NCBI RefSeq assembly: GCF_016458305.1
Contig: NZ_JAEMHL010000005.1
Location: 238,204-302,203 of the forward strand
Reading direction: 5' to 3'
DNA: 64,000 nucleotides
Source: Geomonas anaerohicana
GTDB taxonomy: Bacteria > Desulfobacterota > Desulfuromonadia > Geobacterales > Geobacteraceae
Of this stretch, positions 50,850 to 59,526 are shown piece after piece. The notes below the pieces were generated by a model that saw nothing but the letters and a program-made list of their open reading frames with translations, made no database searches and was not told the DNA's origin. Within the stretch, counting starts at the first letter, position 1. Each line of letters opens with the position of its first letter. Position numbers and translations under genes: made by a program.

Positions 50850-51548
50850 ATGGCAGTGAGGCGCGAATCAAAGGTCAAAGGTGCTTTGGGTAATTTCTTA
50901 GGCATTGTAATATTCTTAATTGTGGCAGGTTCAGCGCTCCTGAACGTCAACCTCACCAGTCTGATCTTTGGAGTTGGAACTCCTGCTCCGCAACCTAACC
51001 CCGTTGTTGTCAACCCTATAAAGCCGCCAGAGGTACAAATTGAACAGCCCGCTCCCCAGGCGACTTCGGACGGCTACGAGCATTACGCCGACAAAAATGG
51101 GAACGAGGTGGTAATCGTACCCGCTAGGTACCAGGCAAAAAACGAATCAGCCCCTGTTCAGGCAGCACCGGTGCCAGATCATTCAGCAGTTTCGCCGGTA
51201 GCGTCCCAACCACCAGCACCACCAATAATGCAGAAGGTGAATGTCCCTGTAAAGGCTGCACCACCGCCAAATCTCGCTTCAATTGCTATGAATGCGGCGG
51301 CAAAGGCTCATACAGGTATGAACGTGTTTGAATCGTGCCGGTGCAGTAACGGTCTGGCAACCAAAGGTGACTCAAGGCAAGAGGTGTTAGAGAAGTGCGC
51401 ACAGCCTGTAAGTCGACAATTTTCCGGTTATAGTGATTGCCGCGAGATTTGGCTGTACAACTTTGGCGCAAATGAATTTATGCAAGGGGTCTGTTTTGAC
51501 CGTAGCAGTCGTGTGACCAAAGTCCTCAGCCTCGACCACGGTTACTGA
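50850..51548 (+). CDS. Membrane-anchored DUF2845-like protein
   Basis: A 232-residue protein. One N-terminal transmembrane helix ('ALGNFLGIVIFLIVAGSALL') precedes a Pro/Ala/Gln-rich linker (about 50-150). The C-terminal domain carries 'CRCSNGLATKGDSRQEVLEK' and 'REIWLYNFGANEFMQGVCF', a DUF2845-like pattern. AGAGGA supports ATG 50850; an upstream extension is unsupported. Periplasmic or envelope protein of unknown role. Confidence 0.65.
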   Translation: MAVRRESKVKGALGNFLGIVIFLIVAGSALLNVNLTSLIFGVGTPAPQPNPVVVNPIKPPEVQIEQPAPQATSDGYEHYADKNGNEVVIVPARYQAKNESAPVQAAPVPDHSAVSPVASQPPAPPIMQKVNVPVKAAPPPNLASIAMNAAAKAHTGMNVFESCRCSNGLATKGDSRQEVLEKCAQPVSRQFSGYSDCREIWLYNFGANEFMQGVCFDRSSRVTKVLSLDHGY

Positions 51549-51624
51549 AATTATTCTAGCCTTCTACAGAGACCCTGGCGCTAATATGCCCAGCAACAGG
51601 ATCCTAATAGATCAGGACGAGCAG

Positions 51625-51825
51625 ATGAACAACAAATGCGAATTGTGTGGTAGGGAGATGGTGTTACGCACCAGGTTGTCTGGTGACAAAAGGGGGCATA
51701 GGTACTGGGTCTGCTCGGATTTTCCGCGTTGCAAGTTCACAAGGTTTTATGCTGAACAGGGCAAACCAGGGATTTGGGGTTGGTTTCTGGAAAAGGGGGT
51801 ATTCAGCATGAAGAAGAGAGGCTGA
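51625..51825 (+). CDS. Small topoisomerase-type zinc-finger protein
   Basis: A 66-residue protein with a four-Cys finger (CELCG then CSDFPRCKF) like the C-terminal fingers of topoisomerase I. AGGACGAG supports ATG 51625. Role unknown; possibly nucleic-acid binding. Confidence 0.6.
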   Translation: MNNKCELCGREMVLRTRLSGDKRGHRYWVCSDFPRCKFTRFYAEQGKPGIWGWFLEKGVFSMKKRG

Positions 51826-51862
51826 AGTCCCTTTGGCCCAACCTTCTGCAACTCAGCGTACA

Positions 51863-52090
51863 TTATCGCTTCAGTCGCTCGACGCACTCATAAAGGCCTA
51901 ACGAAAATAACTCTCCATCATTTCCAAAATGACATTTCCTATGACAGTTGGGGCATAGAGCTACTGCGTTTTCTACGGTGTCTGGACCGCCTTCAGCTAG
52001 GTTGATGACGTCCTTCGACTGGACAAAGGGGAGTATTGCCGTGACCAACGAGGAAATCGAGGAAATAGACAAGATGGTGCCAGATGGCAC
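51863..52090 (-). pseudogene. C-terminal fragment of an HNH endonuclease
   Basis: 'DVINLAEGGPDTVENAVALC' followed by PNCHRKCHFG is the second half of an HNH nuclease domain. The upstream HH strand and the N-terminal domain are missing. Probably a remnant lying behind the DUF2075 helicase gene. Confidence 0.6.
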
Positions 52091-52118
52091 TTTAGTAGAG
52101 ATAGCACCCTAGCCAACT

Positions 52119-54254
52119 TTAGGCGTACCTGTTCCACCCAGGGACTCCACCTGACCCCCGCCCGCCGCAGCGTATAGGCTGCAACCTGGCGCGAGACCCT
52201 TGGACACTCACAGTAGAGAGGCTCCGCATCGGATTAGGTAATCGGCTGTTGCGTCGAGTGCCGCGGGGGGGGCGGGTTGAATCAGATTCATCCCCCACTG
52301 GGACCCAAAGGATCATGCCTTCACGAGCCCGTGTGAGCAAAACGCGATATGAGTTCTCCAAGAAGTGGCGTGCTTTGGGCTCCCGCACTTGTTGCCAACT
52401 TGTGCCAGACAAGCGTGAATAACGCCAAGTTTCGATCTTCGCATCCCATAGCATATCGCCGCCCCAGCAGATGCATGCCAGATCTAGCTCTAGTCCCTGG
52501 CATGTGTACTCGTTTGCAGGCACCTCTAGTGCAAACGAAGAGCGAATGTCGCCATGTCGATTCAAATACCACTGCGCGATTTCGCTGCCAGCAGAGGCAT
52601 GCAAGGAAGTTCCCAAGCCATCAGCGCGGAGTCTGCGAGCTCCTGAACTTGCAAGTAAACCATAACGCCGTTCGCCACGCCCCTGCTGGCGCAACCAAGC
52701 TTTGGCCTCTGTTAACGAACGTGTAACCATCACAGGGTATTTCCCAAGATGTTGGGCAATTGCGCTAGCCTCATCACAATTTCCACTCAGCACGGAGTTC
52801 ACCCAGCGACTAACGTTAGACGAACGGTAGCTTCTCTGCGGCACGCGGAGTTGCAGGCCTGCTTCAACCTGCAGTTGTATCTCTGAGGGAATATCTCCCA
52901 GTGTAAAGGCTCCAGCAGAGGGGCCACCAGCAAGAACATCCGGCGGTGCAAATATTGCCCATTTTTCACGGAGTGCGGGCGCCAACCTTCTGACAGCCTC
53001 ACCCCACCCAAACACACCTTCCTCGCCAGAGTTTATCTCCTGTCCCCCGCCGACAAGGCAGACACAAACGCACCAGTCTAGGTGCCTGGACATCAACTCC
53101 AGAAGAAGAACGGGTTCTGATGCAGTTCGTTCAAACTTCTCCTGGCCTTGCTTCTCGTCCCAGGCTCGTTGAGCCTCGTCGAAAACAATTACATGCTCAT
53201 GGGGGGGGGCATCTGGCGTCCCTCGAAGACTCTCGTGTAAGAAATCGTTTATGTGCTGGATGCGGGCCCGTACGTCTCGTCGGATCTGCTCAAGAGTTAT
53301 GCGTTCTTCTCCATTACGCCGCTGACGATAGAATCTATCACGAGCCAGAGCCTCTCGAAGCACCACTACCAGCGGTGTATTACCGGATAAATAGACAATG
53401 TCCCCCTGGCTCTCAACGCCTGTTGTCACAGAGTCGTGGACCACGTGTAAACCTGCAAGTGTCTTTCCAGAGCCAGGGACGCCTGTCAGAAATAGTAGGT
53501 ATCTTTTCTTTTGCTCATGCGCTTCCTGAATCAATTCAACTAGTCGTGCGGCGGCGACTGACAAGTTGTCTGCGTCGGCCTTAGCAATATTTTGAACGCC
53601 ATGTCCTGCAAAGATCGTTGTCGCTGCTTCTATGACATTAGGAACAGGCCGGTATGCCGAATGGTCCCACTCCTCAGCAATAAGATTATTTCCTGTTGCC
53701 GAAAATTTAATTCCTAGTAGGAGCGGCAATAAACCTTTTGACCCAGTTCGAATGACCGGTGCTACCGTAGCGTCCTGAACAATGTAGTATGATTCCCCCG
53801 CAGAGGCTGCTTGAGAAGCTTCAGTACTCCAGAGGACAGGTATAATCCATCTTCGGTGGCTTAAAGCATGGAAATCACGCAGGTCGAGAGCATACTCCTC
53901 GACTTGACGACAATCCTCAGATGAAAACTTCTCAGCCCCAACCTTGCATTCAACAACAATTATCACATCTTCAGCAAGTATCACGAGATCAATGCGCCGA
54001 CGCAAACGGTAGAGCGGATACTCAAGCAAAAGAGCCCAGTCTCTGGCTTCTACGCGCTCCGCTATTAGCTGTTTGAGTTGCGACTGAAGAGCCGGGATTA
54101 TAGTGCCCCATGCCTGGGTTTGGCGGGTGTACTGAGATGCGAACCCATCGGCGGCATACGCCTGCTGCAGCGTCCCTACAATCTCGGCGGGGCTGCAATC
54201 TATGAAGTTAGCTATCTTTTTGCGTATGTACGCTGGCACATATAACTCCTTCAT
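52119..54254 (-). CDS. DUF2075 helicase with nuclease-like N-terminus, 3' frameshift
   Basis: A 711-residue reading frame. The N-terminal PD-(D/E)xK-like segment is 'RRRIDLVILAEDVIIVVECK' (about 88-107). The SF1 helicase/DUF2075 domain has P-loop 'FLTGVPGSGKTLAGLHVV' and Walker B 'HVIVFDEAQRAW'. The last 40 residues are low-complexity. Removing one G from the run of eight at 52265-52272 restores DATADYLIRCGASLL and a stop at 52208, which looks like the true end. This is a homopolymer slip in the genome or an assembly error. Upstream, a run of nine G at about 53199 keeps the frame. Confidence 0.82.
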   Translation of the reverse strand: MKELYVPAYIRKKIANFIDCSPAEIVGTLQQAYAADGFASQYTRQTQAWGTIIPALQSQLKQLIAERVEARDWALLLEYPLYRLRRRIDLVILAEDVIIVVECKVGAEKFSSEDCRQVEEYALDLRDFHALSHRRWIIPVLWSTEASQAASAGESYYIVQDATVAPVIRTGSKGLLPLLLGIKFSATGNNLIAEEWDHSAYRPVPNVIEAATTIFAGHGVQNIAKADADNLSVAAARLVELIQEAHEQKKRYLLFLTGVPGSGKTLAGLHVVHDSVTTGVESQGDIVYLSGNTPLVVVLREALARDRFYRQRRNGEERITLEQIRRDVRARIQHINDFLHESLRGTPDAPPHEHVIVFDEAQRAWDEKQGQEKFERTASEPVLLLELMSRHLDWCVCVCLVGGGQEINSGEEGVFGWGEAVRRLAPALREKWAIFAPPDVLAGGPSAGAFTLGDIPSEIQLQVEAGLQLRVPQRSYRSSNVSRWVNSVLSGNCDEASAIAQHLGKYPVMVTRSLTEAKAWLRQQGRGERRYGLLASSGARRLRADGLGTSLHASAGSEIAQWYLNRHGDIRSSFALEVPANEYTCQGLELDLACICWGGDMLWDAKIETWRYSRLSGTSWQQVREPKARHFLENSYRVLLTRAREGMILWVPVGDESDSTRPPRGTRRNSRLPNPMRSLSTVSVQGSRARLQPIRCGGRGSGGVPGWNRYA

Positions 54255-54749
54255 TGGAGGGAAGCTAAAGGGGCAACGGAGAACTACGGCGCTTAACGAA
54301 TGATTTGTAGGAATATATTATAATGTGGCAATGTTTTCAACGGTGAGACATTCACATCATAAATTTTTGTAATTTCAATATGGCAAGTGACGCTGGTGGG
54401 TAGGCTGGTGCTCTTGAATCTGCTTTCTGAGAAAACTAGAAGAGACATCGGCTGATAGTAATTTGATTGATGTGGAATGGGAGATGGAGGGCCGAAAGCG
54501 AAATGGGTCGAGACGGCGAGGTTGGTGGACGATGCACATGATCAGCGTGAAAATCTGGGAAACAAATCTGCCCGGCTGCGTACCTGTTGGAGACCCAAGA
54601 GTTGGCTCTGCAGCCTCGTGCCTCCCCCCCCCTCCCATCACGTCGGCGACAATTGCTTGGTGGCTTATTGGATCCGAATACCTTACTAGGGGGCCCGCCT
54701 CCTTTAGTCTGCCTCTAGAGCCTTTTGGGAGAGAGTATTCAGGCGCCAC
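54255..54749. other. Gap without a supported gene
   Basis: About 495 bp between the helicase and NERD genes. Frames on either strand lack ribosome sites and protein-like composition. Nothing was recognised. Confidence 0.5.
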
Positions 54750-55637
54750 CTAATTTTTCTTATATGCTTGTGGTGCCACATCGCGGCATCGCTGTTCGAT
54801 CTGGTAAGCAATCTGTTGAATCATCTCGGGACGAAGTGATGTCTCACTGCTAACTTTCAGGAGATATTGGGGGTTCCTGCCGTTATAGATCAACAGGTCC
54901 TTAGCTTTGCGTTCCACAAACCATCCTGGCAATGCCAAAACTGGCTTGACGTGGACCGGTTGTCCGACAGCTTTGCTCAGCCATCCGGACAGCCAGACAG
55001 CTTGGCGTCTCGTCTGCTCCAATGGCTCTTTTTCGCGCCACATCGGGAATTGCAGTAAGTTGCCGTCATAGACAACCTTGGCATCCTCATGCCCTCTATT
55101 CCGATTCGGTTTCGGCCGCCCTTTTGTCTCGATAGCAAAAACGCCGTTGTTACCAATTGCAATGTGGTCGATGTTGAAATTATCAGCCTGAAAATCGTGA
55201 TATACCCGATACCCATCCAGCATCAACTGGTTAAGTTCCTGCCCTACCGCCCGCTCGCAATCAAGGCCTAATTGTTCCTTATGCCGCTGCCGGATAAGCT
55301 TGTTGAGCTTGACGCCGAAAAAGGTCAAAAAACCAAGTGCCAAGATGATAAAAGTAAACGGTGATGCCGGTGAGCTGGTAATGTAGTGGGTTGAAAGATA
55401 CATGGTGTAGCAAAACAAGGGGGCGATGCCTGAGAACGTGAAATAGAGCTCAATGTCATCATTTAACAAATCAATACGCTTGCTGATAGATTCACCCGGA
55501 GCACGTAGCATGTCGTAGTTGAGTGGATTTCGTCGCTGCCTGCGCTGGTAGCGAATCCAGAGAGCGATTCCAACAGGTACGCAGAGTGACAGTAAAAAAA
55601 TCACTACAGGTATATACTGAATCAAATATTCATTCAT
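54750..55637 (-). CDS. Membrane protein with NERD nuclease-related domain
   Basis: A 295-residue protein. A first transmembrane helix ('YIPVVIFLLSLCVPVGIALW') and two more (about 70-90 and 97-115) precede a NERD domain: 'DCERAVGQELNQLMLDGYRV', 'FNIDHIAIGNNGVFAIETKG' (Asp and ExK). AAGGAATATC fixes ATG 55637. NERD proteins are membrane-linked nuclease-fold proteins, some in defence loci. It follows a type IV-like HNH nuclease gene. Confidence 0.8.
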   Translation of the reverse strand: MNEYLIQYIPVVIFLLSLCVPVGIALWIRYQRRQRRNPLNYDMLRAPGESISKRIDLLNDDIELYFTFSGIAPLFCYTMYLSTHYITSSPASPFTFIILALGFLTFFGVKLNKLIRQRHKEQLGLDCERAVGQELNQLMLDGYRVYHDFQADNFNIDHIAIGNNGVFAIETKGRPKPNRNRGHEDAKVVYDGNLLQFPMWREKEPLEQTRRQAVWLSGWLSKAVGQPVHVKPVLALPGWFVERKAKDLLIYNGRNPQYLLKVSSETSLRPEMIQQIAYQIEQRCRDVAPQAYKKN

Positions 55638-55680
55638 GATATTCCTTGGTTCATAAAAAGTTTTCGTTGAACAAACTTTG

Positions 55681-56655
55681 TTACAGGCGCCATCCCTTGC
55701 GATGTTCTGACAGATACTGCTGAGCAGGCCAAAGGTCACGGTCCTTGGGCGGGATCATTGCTCGGCCGCTTAGGGTCAGCAAGAATCCTGGGACATTAGG
55801 ATCTGCCATGATCTGACGGGATGTGAGGACATTGTAGTTGGTGGAGACGCCCATCATCCCTTCGTCAAAAGCCCAGTGGCAAAGCTTGCAAAGGGCCATG
55901 CCGTTGCGGATGTCGTCGTTTTGGGTTTTGCTCCAGGGGACTATGTGGGCGGCATCTACTGCGGTGTGTTGCTCTGGGGTGATGATGCGAACCCCGCACA
56001 AGGCACAGCGGTGGCCATAGGCTTTGATGACCATCCTTCGAAAAGCCTGGGCACGCGCAGCGGGACGGTAAATTCTTGACTCAACGATTTCCTTCACCAG
56101 CGGCAGGTGCGACTTTTCCTCAAGGACGCGGCTGTACTCGAAGGCTTCACGATTGATAGCCGACTGCTCACGCAGCAGCAGTTGCGCCATCTCGGAAAAG
56201 CATGACTTCAGTAAGGCTTCTCTCAAGGCTTCGCAGCCGGCTTCAGACTTCATAAGCAGGAAGAGGACGTCGTCCAAGGTGGCTCCAAGGACGTGCTTCC
56301 TTAGATAAGCGACTGTGGCGGTGTTGTTGATGACGGCGTCGGAGAGCTGTTTACCCGGCTGAGGAACGAGGTGCCAGAAGGGGTCCCTGTCCAGTCGTGA
56401 AAAGGGAAAGGCGATGCTGCTGGTCTGACCAAGGGGAATGATGCGGCGCCAGTAGAGACAGAAAAGTTCATTCAGTTCGATCAGGTCGCCTGATGCATCT
56501 ATGAAAGGGGCGGTTATGACACCGCGCTGCACCAGGTCCATCACCGCCAACAGCAGAAACGGCTTATGGGGCGCTCTGCCTTTGGTCGAATCGGTCCAGA
56601 CGGGACCGGGAGCGCGTTTCAGGGTGGTGAATTGCTTGATGTAATCTGCTGGCAT
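55681..56655 (-). CDS. HNH restriction endonuclease (McrA/SBD-like)
   Basis: A 324-residue nuclease. The N-terminal part 'RAPHKPFLLLAVMDLVQRGV' resembles the sulphur-binding-domain type of modification-dependent enzymes. The C-terminal HNH domain has 'GHRCALCGVRIITPEQHTAV', 'DAAHIVPWSKTQNDDIRNGM' and 'ALCKLCHWAFDEG'. It would cleave modified, possibly phosphorothioated, foreign DNA. The modification preference is inferred from resemblance only. It is coupled closely with the NERD gene. Confidence 0.78.
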   Translation of the reverse strand: MPADYIKQFTTLKRAPGPVWTDSTKGRAPHKPFLLLAVMDLVQRGVITAPFIDASGDLIELNELFCLYWRRIIPLGQTSSIAFPFSRLDRDPFWHLVPQPGKQLSDAVINNTATVAYLRKHVLGATLDDVLFLLMKSEAGCEALREALLKSCFSEMAQLLLREQSAINREAFEYSRVLEEKSHLPLVKEIVESRIYRPAARAQAFRRMVIKAYGHRCALCGVRIITPEQHTAVDAAHIVPWSKTQNDDIRNGMALCKLCHWAFDEGMMGVSTNYNVLTSRQIMADPNVPGFLLTLSGRAMIPPKDRDLWPAQQYLSEHRKGWRL

Positions 56656-56770
56656 TGTTCTTCTCGCCCTCGTCAGGTTCAGTTAGGCAGCAGGTTAGAT
56701 GCAATTTAGATTAACAGAGGGAAAGAATCAAGCTTAATGATGGCGGGAGCGATGGCTTGACGGGGTGGGG

Positions 56771-57247
56771 TTACTGTTTCCTCAGATGCATCGATTCTGC
56801 TGACAGGTGACAGTCTAGACTACAGTCCGTTGACTCCCGTATTGTTGCCTGGGTCCAGTCTTCTTCATCGATCCGAAGGTTGATGGTGCATTTGTTGTTC
56901 TTGCTATAGACATATTCCTGTACGGCAATAGCTTCTCCTGCCTCGTTTTCATCCGTCTCTGCTCCTAACCACCAGTACCCCGCGATACTGGCTTTCCCGT
57001 GCTCATGTCGATTGCAGGTCCCGGACTTGGCAATTTTGAAGGCGATCGTCTTGGGATCGAGATAGGTGACTTCCAGTGACTGTCGCTCCTTTCCTTTTAC
57101 CAGGGTGAAACGCAAGGGGGACCGAGGAGGATGCGGCGTGGCTCGTCGAGGCTCCTGCCGTTGCTCGTCACGTGACGGTTGCTCGGCTGCGGTGACTGGG
57201 GCTGCTAAAAGCACAACAATGACCAACGCAAGGCGCATCATCTTCAT
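56771..57247 (-). CDS. Exported partner of a peptidoglycan hydrolase
   Basis: A 158-residue protein with a signal peptide ('MMRLALVIVVLLAAPVTAA'). A Pro/Arg linker and a beta-rich domain with four cysteines follow. Not recognised. It lies 17 bp downstream of the TIGR02594-like hydrolase gene, parallel to the M15 pair at 45.4-46.9 kb. Possibly an immunity or inhibitor protein. The second in-frame ATG at 57247 is used. Confidence 0.6.
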   Translation of the reverse strand: MKMMRLALVIVVLLAAPVTAAEQPSRDEQRQEPRRATPHPPRSPLRFTLVKGKERQSLEVTYLDPKTIAFKIAKSGTCNRHEHGKASIAGYWWLGAETDENEAGEAIAVQEYVYSKNNKCTINLRIDEEDWTQATIRESTDCSLDCHLSAESMHLRKQ

Positions 57248-57264
57248 CTCGCCACCTTGTCTTC

Positions 57265-57744
57265 TCACTGGTTAGTACTCTCAGGCCAGCGTAGCCCCAG
57301 CAAGGTCCAGCTCTTTTTGGGAAAGCTCGACTCTTTCACGCTGTTCCCTTGATTCCCTCCTAACAGTCTAAAGTGGGTGGTGGTCTCTTCGATGAGGAAG
57401 CCGACATGTGCGCCGGACGTTGAAAAACTGCGGTCGGTTGCTTTGCTGCTGCAGATAACGGTGATTGCACCTGGGACTGGGCCCGAGGGCACCCCCCAGT
57501 GGACCCAACTTTTGGCCGCTGCTGAGTCGGTGCCTTTGATGCCCGCCTGCTTGAGGCACCAGCTGACGAAGGAGGAACACCACGGCGTTTCGTCGTCAGT
57601 TGCCTTGAGCGTGGTCGTGGCGTGGTAGGCAAGGATGCGCGGGTTGTCTTCATGGCCGACAACTTCCTTTTGTCCAACCTCTTGTCGAGCGATATCCAAC
57701 CAAGGGGCATACTGCAGAGGGGGGCGTTTGTTGTTGCTGGTCAT
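57265..57744 (-). CDS. TIGR02594-like peptidoglycan hydrolase (CHAP/NlpC fold)
   Basis: A 159-residue protein: 'PWLDIARQEVGQKEVVGHED', 'DETPWCSSFVSWCLKQAGI' (catalytic Cys region), and 'SGAHVGFLIEETTTHFRLLG' (His). This pattern is typical of TIGR02594 amidase/endopeptidase proteins from phages and effectors. There is no signal peptide. GGAGGTGCAAACC supports ATG 57744. It lies 18 bp after a small zinc-ribbon gene and 17 bp before the exported partner. Confidence 0.75.
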   Translation of the reverse strand: MTSNNKRPPLQYAPWLDIARQEVGQKEVVGHEDNPRILAYHATTTLKATDDETPWCSSFVSWCLKQAGIKGTDSAAAKSWVHWGVPSGPVPGAITVICSSKATDRSFSTSGAHVGFLIEETTTHFRLLGGNQGNSVKESSFPKKSWTLLGLRWPESTNQ

Positions 57745-57762
57745 GGTTTGCACCTCCGGGAC

Positions 57763-57930
57763 TTATTCCTCATCCTCCTGCAGACTGCAGTCGGGGCACT
57801 GTGGCTCTCCGTTCTTATCAAACCCGTAGGTCTCCCCTTCCGAAAATATCCTGCCGCACCGGGCACAGGAGACCGGCTCGTCTTGGGTGGCATAGAAGAA
57901 AGCCAGAAGGTCTTCAAGCAGGTCACTCAT
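57763..57930 (-). CDS. Small zinc-ribbon protein
   Basis: A 55-residue protein, acidic, with two CXXC pairs ('VSCARCGRIFSEG' and 'PQCPDCSLQEDEE'). GGAGGCACAC fixes ATG 57930 against a much longer unsupported frame. It is the first gene of the hydrolase cassette; role unknown. Confidence 0.6.
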   Translation of the reverse strand: MSDLLEDLLAFFYATQDEPVSCARCGRIFSEGETYGFDKNGEPQCPDCSLQEDEE

Positions 57931-58042
57931 GTGTGCCTCCGTAAGATGACGTTCATCGTTCCCGTCCACCGTGGAAGGTTGCCACAAGGCCTTCGCATTA
58001 GCAACGGAGTGGAATATCGCTTGATAGATTAAAAAAATATCA

Positions 58043-58070
58043 TTGACATCGGGATTGCGGACGCTATCCT
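58043..58070 (+). promoter_or_regulatory. Promoter of the fibronectin-like gene
   Basis: TTGACA (58043-58048), 16 bp and TATCCT (58065-58070), about 48 bp ahead of ATG 58118. Confidence 0.55.
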
Positions 58071-58117
58071 CAACGGGAGCACGTTGAGAGAAATCCTTAG
58101 CCCAAGGAGGAATAAGC

Positions 58118-58795
58118 ATGGTTCCATCGGTGATTCCCGTAACCAACAACGTTTTCGTCATGAACCACTTCGCGGATATGAACCACCATCAGTTGATAGG
58201 GTGGCTGCTGGACACCGCGACAAAACAGGAGCAGCACCCGTATCACGGCAAAAATACGCCCGATTGGGTGGCTGGATTCGCCCGTTTACGGGAACATGCG
58301 GCTGCCCTGTCCCAAAAGGAGGAGGCGGCAAAGAACAAGGACATCCAGGCGATCAAGGAGCGTGACCTGGAGCGTGCCGCCACCCTGGAGTCGATCCACT
58401 TCAATGCGAGCTACATCGTCATGAGAGCCCGCCACGAAAACGATGAAAGCCTGCTCCACAACGTCGGGCACGAGCTGAAGGAAAAGACAAAGAGAACCCA
58501 CACGCCCACCTCCGTTACCAGGTTGCCGCTGAAGGTGACGGCGAAGCGAGGCGACGAACCTGGAACGTTGGTGCTGACCATCGAAAGGGACCCGGGTGCC
58601 GGGGTGTATGAAGTCCAGTTCTGCAAAGGTGCTCCGGCCGGCGAGCAGTCGTGGCAGCTGTTGGGGAACTTCAAGAAGGTCAGGATCTTCGTACCGGACC
58701 TGGAGCGGTCAGGCTGGTACTACTTCAGGGTGCGGAGTCACGGCGACAACGAAACGAGCCCCTGGAGCATGCCGGTGGACATCATCGTAGGCTGA
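58118..58795 (+). CDS. Fibronectin type III-like protein
   Basis: A 225-residue cytoplasmic-looking protein. A helical N-terminal part of about 120 residues ('DWVAGFARLREHAAALSQKE') is followed by one FN3-like domain: 'YEVQFCKGAPAGEQSWQLLG', 'YYFRVRSHGDNETSPWSMPV'. A strong AAGGAGG supports ATG 58118. No signal peptide. I know similar Geobacter proteins only as uncharacterised. Confidence 0.7.
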   Translation: MVPSVIPVTNNVFVMNHFADMNHHQLIGWLLDTATKQEQHPYHGKNTPDWVAGFARLREHAAALSQKEEAAKNKDIQAIKERDLERAATLESIHFNASYIVMRARHENDESLLHNVGHELKEKTKRTHTPTSVTRLPLKVTAKRGDEPGTLVLTIERDPGAGVYEVQFCKGAPAGEQSWQLLGNFKKVRIFVPDLERSGWYYFRVRSHGDNETSPWSMPVDIIVG

Positions 58796-58811
58796 TACAA
58801 AAAAGATTTTG

Positions 58812-58862
58812 AAAAGAGAGGGCGGCATGGGGCATGGCAGGTGCCCCGGCCGCCCTCTTTTC
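58812..58862 (+). terminator. Terminator after the fibronectin-like gene
   Basis: AAAAGAGAGGGCGGC pairs with GCCGCCCTCTTTT across a loop that itself contains GGGGCA/TGCCCC. The 3' T run is short but the stem is strong. Confidence 0.75.
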
Positions 58863-59000
58863 GTTTGTGACTCCTCCATTGAGCAACTACCGTCTCCTCC
58901 CACCGCTCCCCCCCTCACCCATAATCAGGATTCTCATGCAGCCGTTACAGGCCTGCGACACCCGTAGAAATGCCGAGACCACATTTGAAACTGCCGCCGG

Positions 59001-59440
59001 AGAATTCGAATCTCCGGCGAGGAGTCAAAACCGGTGGTGGACAATTCGAATTGCCGGCGAGGAATAAAAACTGCTGGCGGAGGACTCGAACTGCCGGCGA
59101 GGAAATAATACCGGCGGCGGAGCATACAAATGGCTGGCGAGCAGTTAAAACCGGTGGCGCAGAATTGGAATTGCTGTCCGGGAATAAAAACCGGCGGCGG
59201 AGAATTGCAATGGCTGGCGAGCTGTTAAAACTGGAGGCCAAGATTTTCAACGGCCAGCCAGCAATTAAAACTGCTGGCGGAAAATTGGAATTGCTGCCGA
59301 ACAATCAAAACTGGCGGCAGAGAATTCGAATCGCTGCCGAACCGTTAAAACTAGCGGCGGAGCATGCAAATGGCTGGCGACCAATTAAAACCGATGGCCC
59401 AGGATTGGAAGTGCCGGCGAGGCATTTAAAAGTAGCGGGA
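59001..59440. repeat. 40-bp tandem array, 11 phased units
   Basis: Eleven successive 40-bp units run from 59001 to 59440 without any insertion or deletion, although bases differ widely between units. Each unit reads roughly AGAATTSGAATTGCYGGCGA followed by GGAATTAAAACYGGYGGCGG. A partial unit precedes at 58981. Units three apart (120 bp) resemble each other most, so a higher-order period exists. Frames are open across it on both strands (about 182 codons on plus, 119 on minus), but no ribosome site supports either. Confidence 0.9.
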
Positions 59441-59450
59441 CTGAGTGGTA

Positions 59451-59480
59451 GCGCCGGTTCCCAAAGCTGGGAACCGGCGC
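59451..59480. terminator. Perfect 12-bp hairpin
   Basis: GCGCCGGTTCCC (59451-59462) and its exact complement (59469-59480) flank AAAGCT. The T run is weak on both sides. It lies downstream of the S53 protease gene and at the end of the tandem array. Confidence 0.65.
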
Positions 59481-59526
59481 TTGTCCTGATAGTGCATTTT
59501 ACCTTGTCTGGCGTGTGAACGCTTCC

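Noticed and set aside
54375..54753. Open frames on both strands between the helicase and NERD genes
   Set aside because: No ribosome sites, random composition, mutually overlapping.
59001..59440. CRISPR array
   Set aside because: The unit is a 40-bp tandem repeat with no unique spacers, and no cas genes are near.
58970..59518. 182-codon protein encoded by the 40-bp array
   Set aside because: Open frame with 40-residue periodicity, but no ribosome site, and the opposite strand is also open. Kept only as a question under findings.
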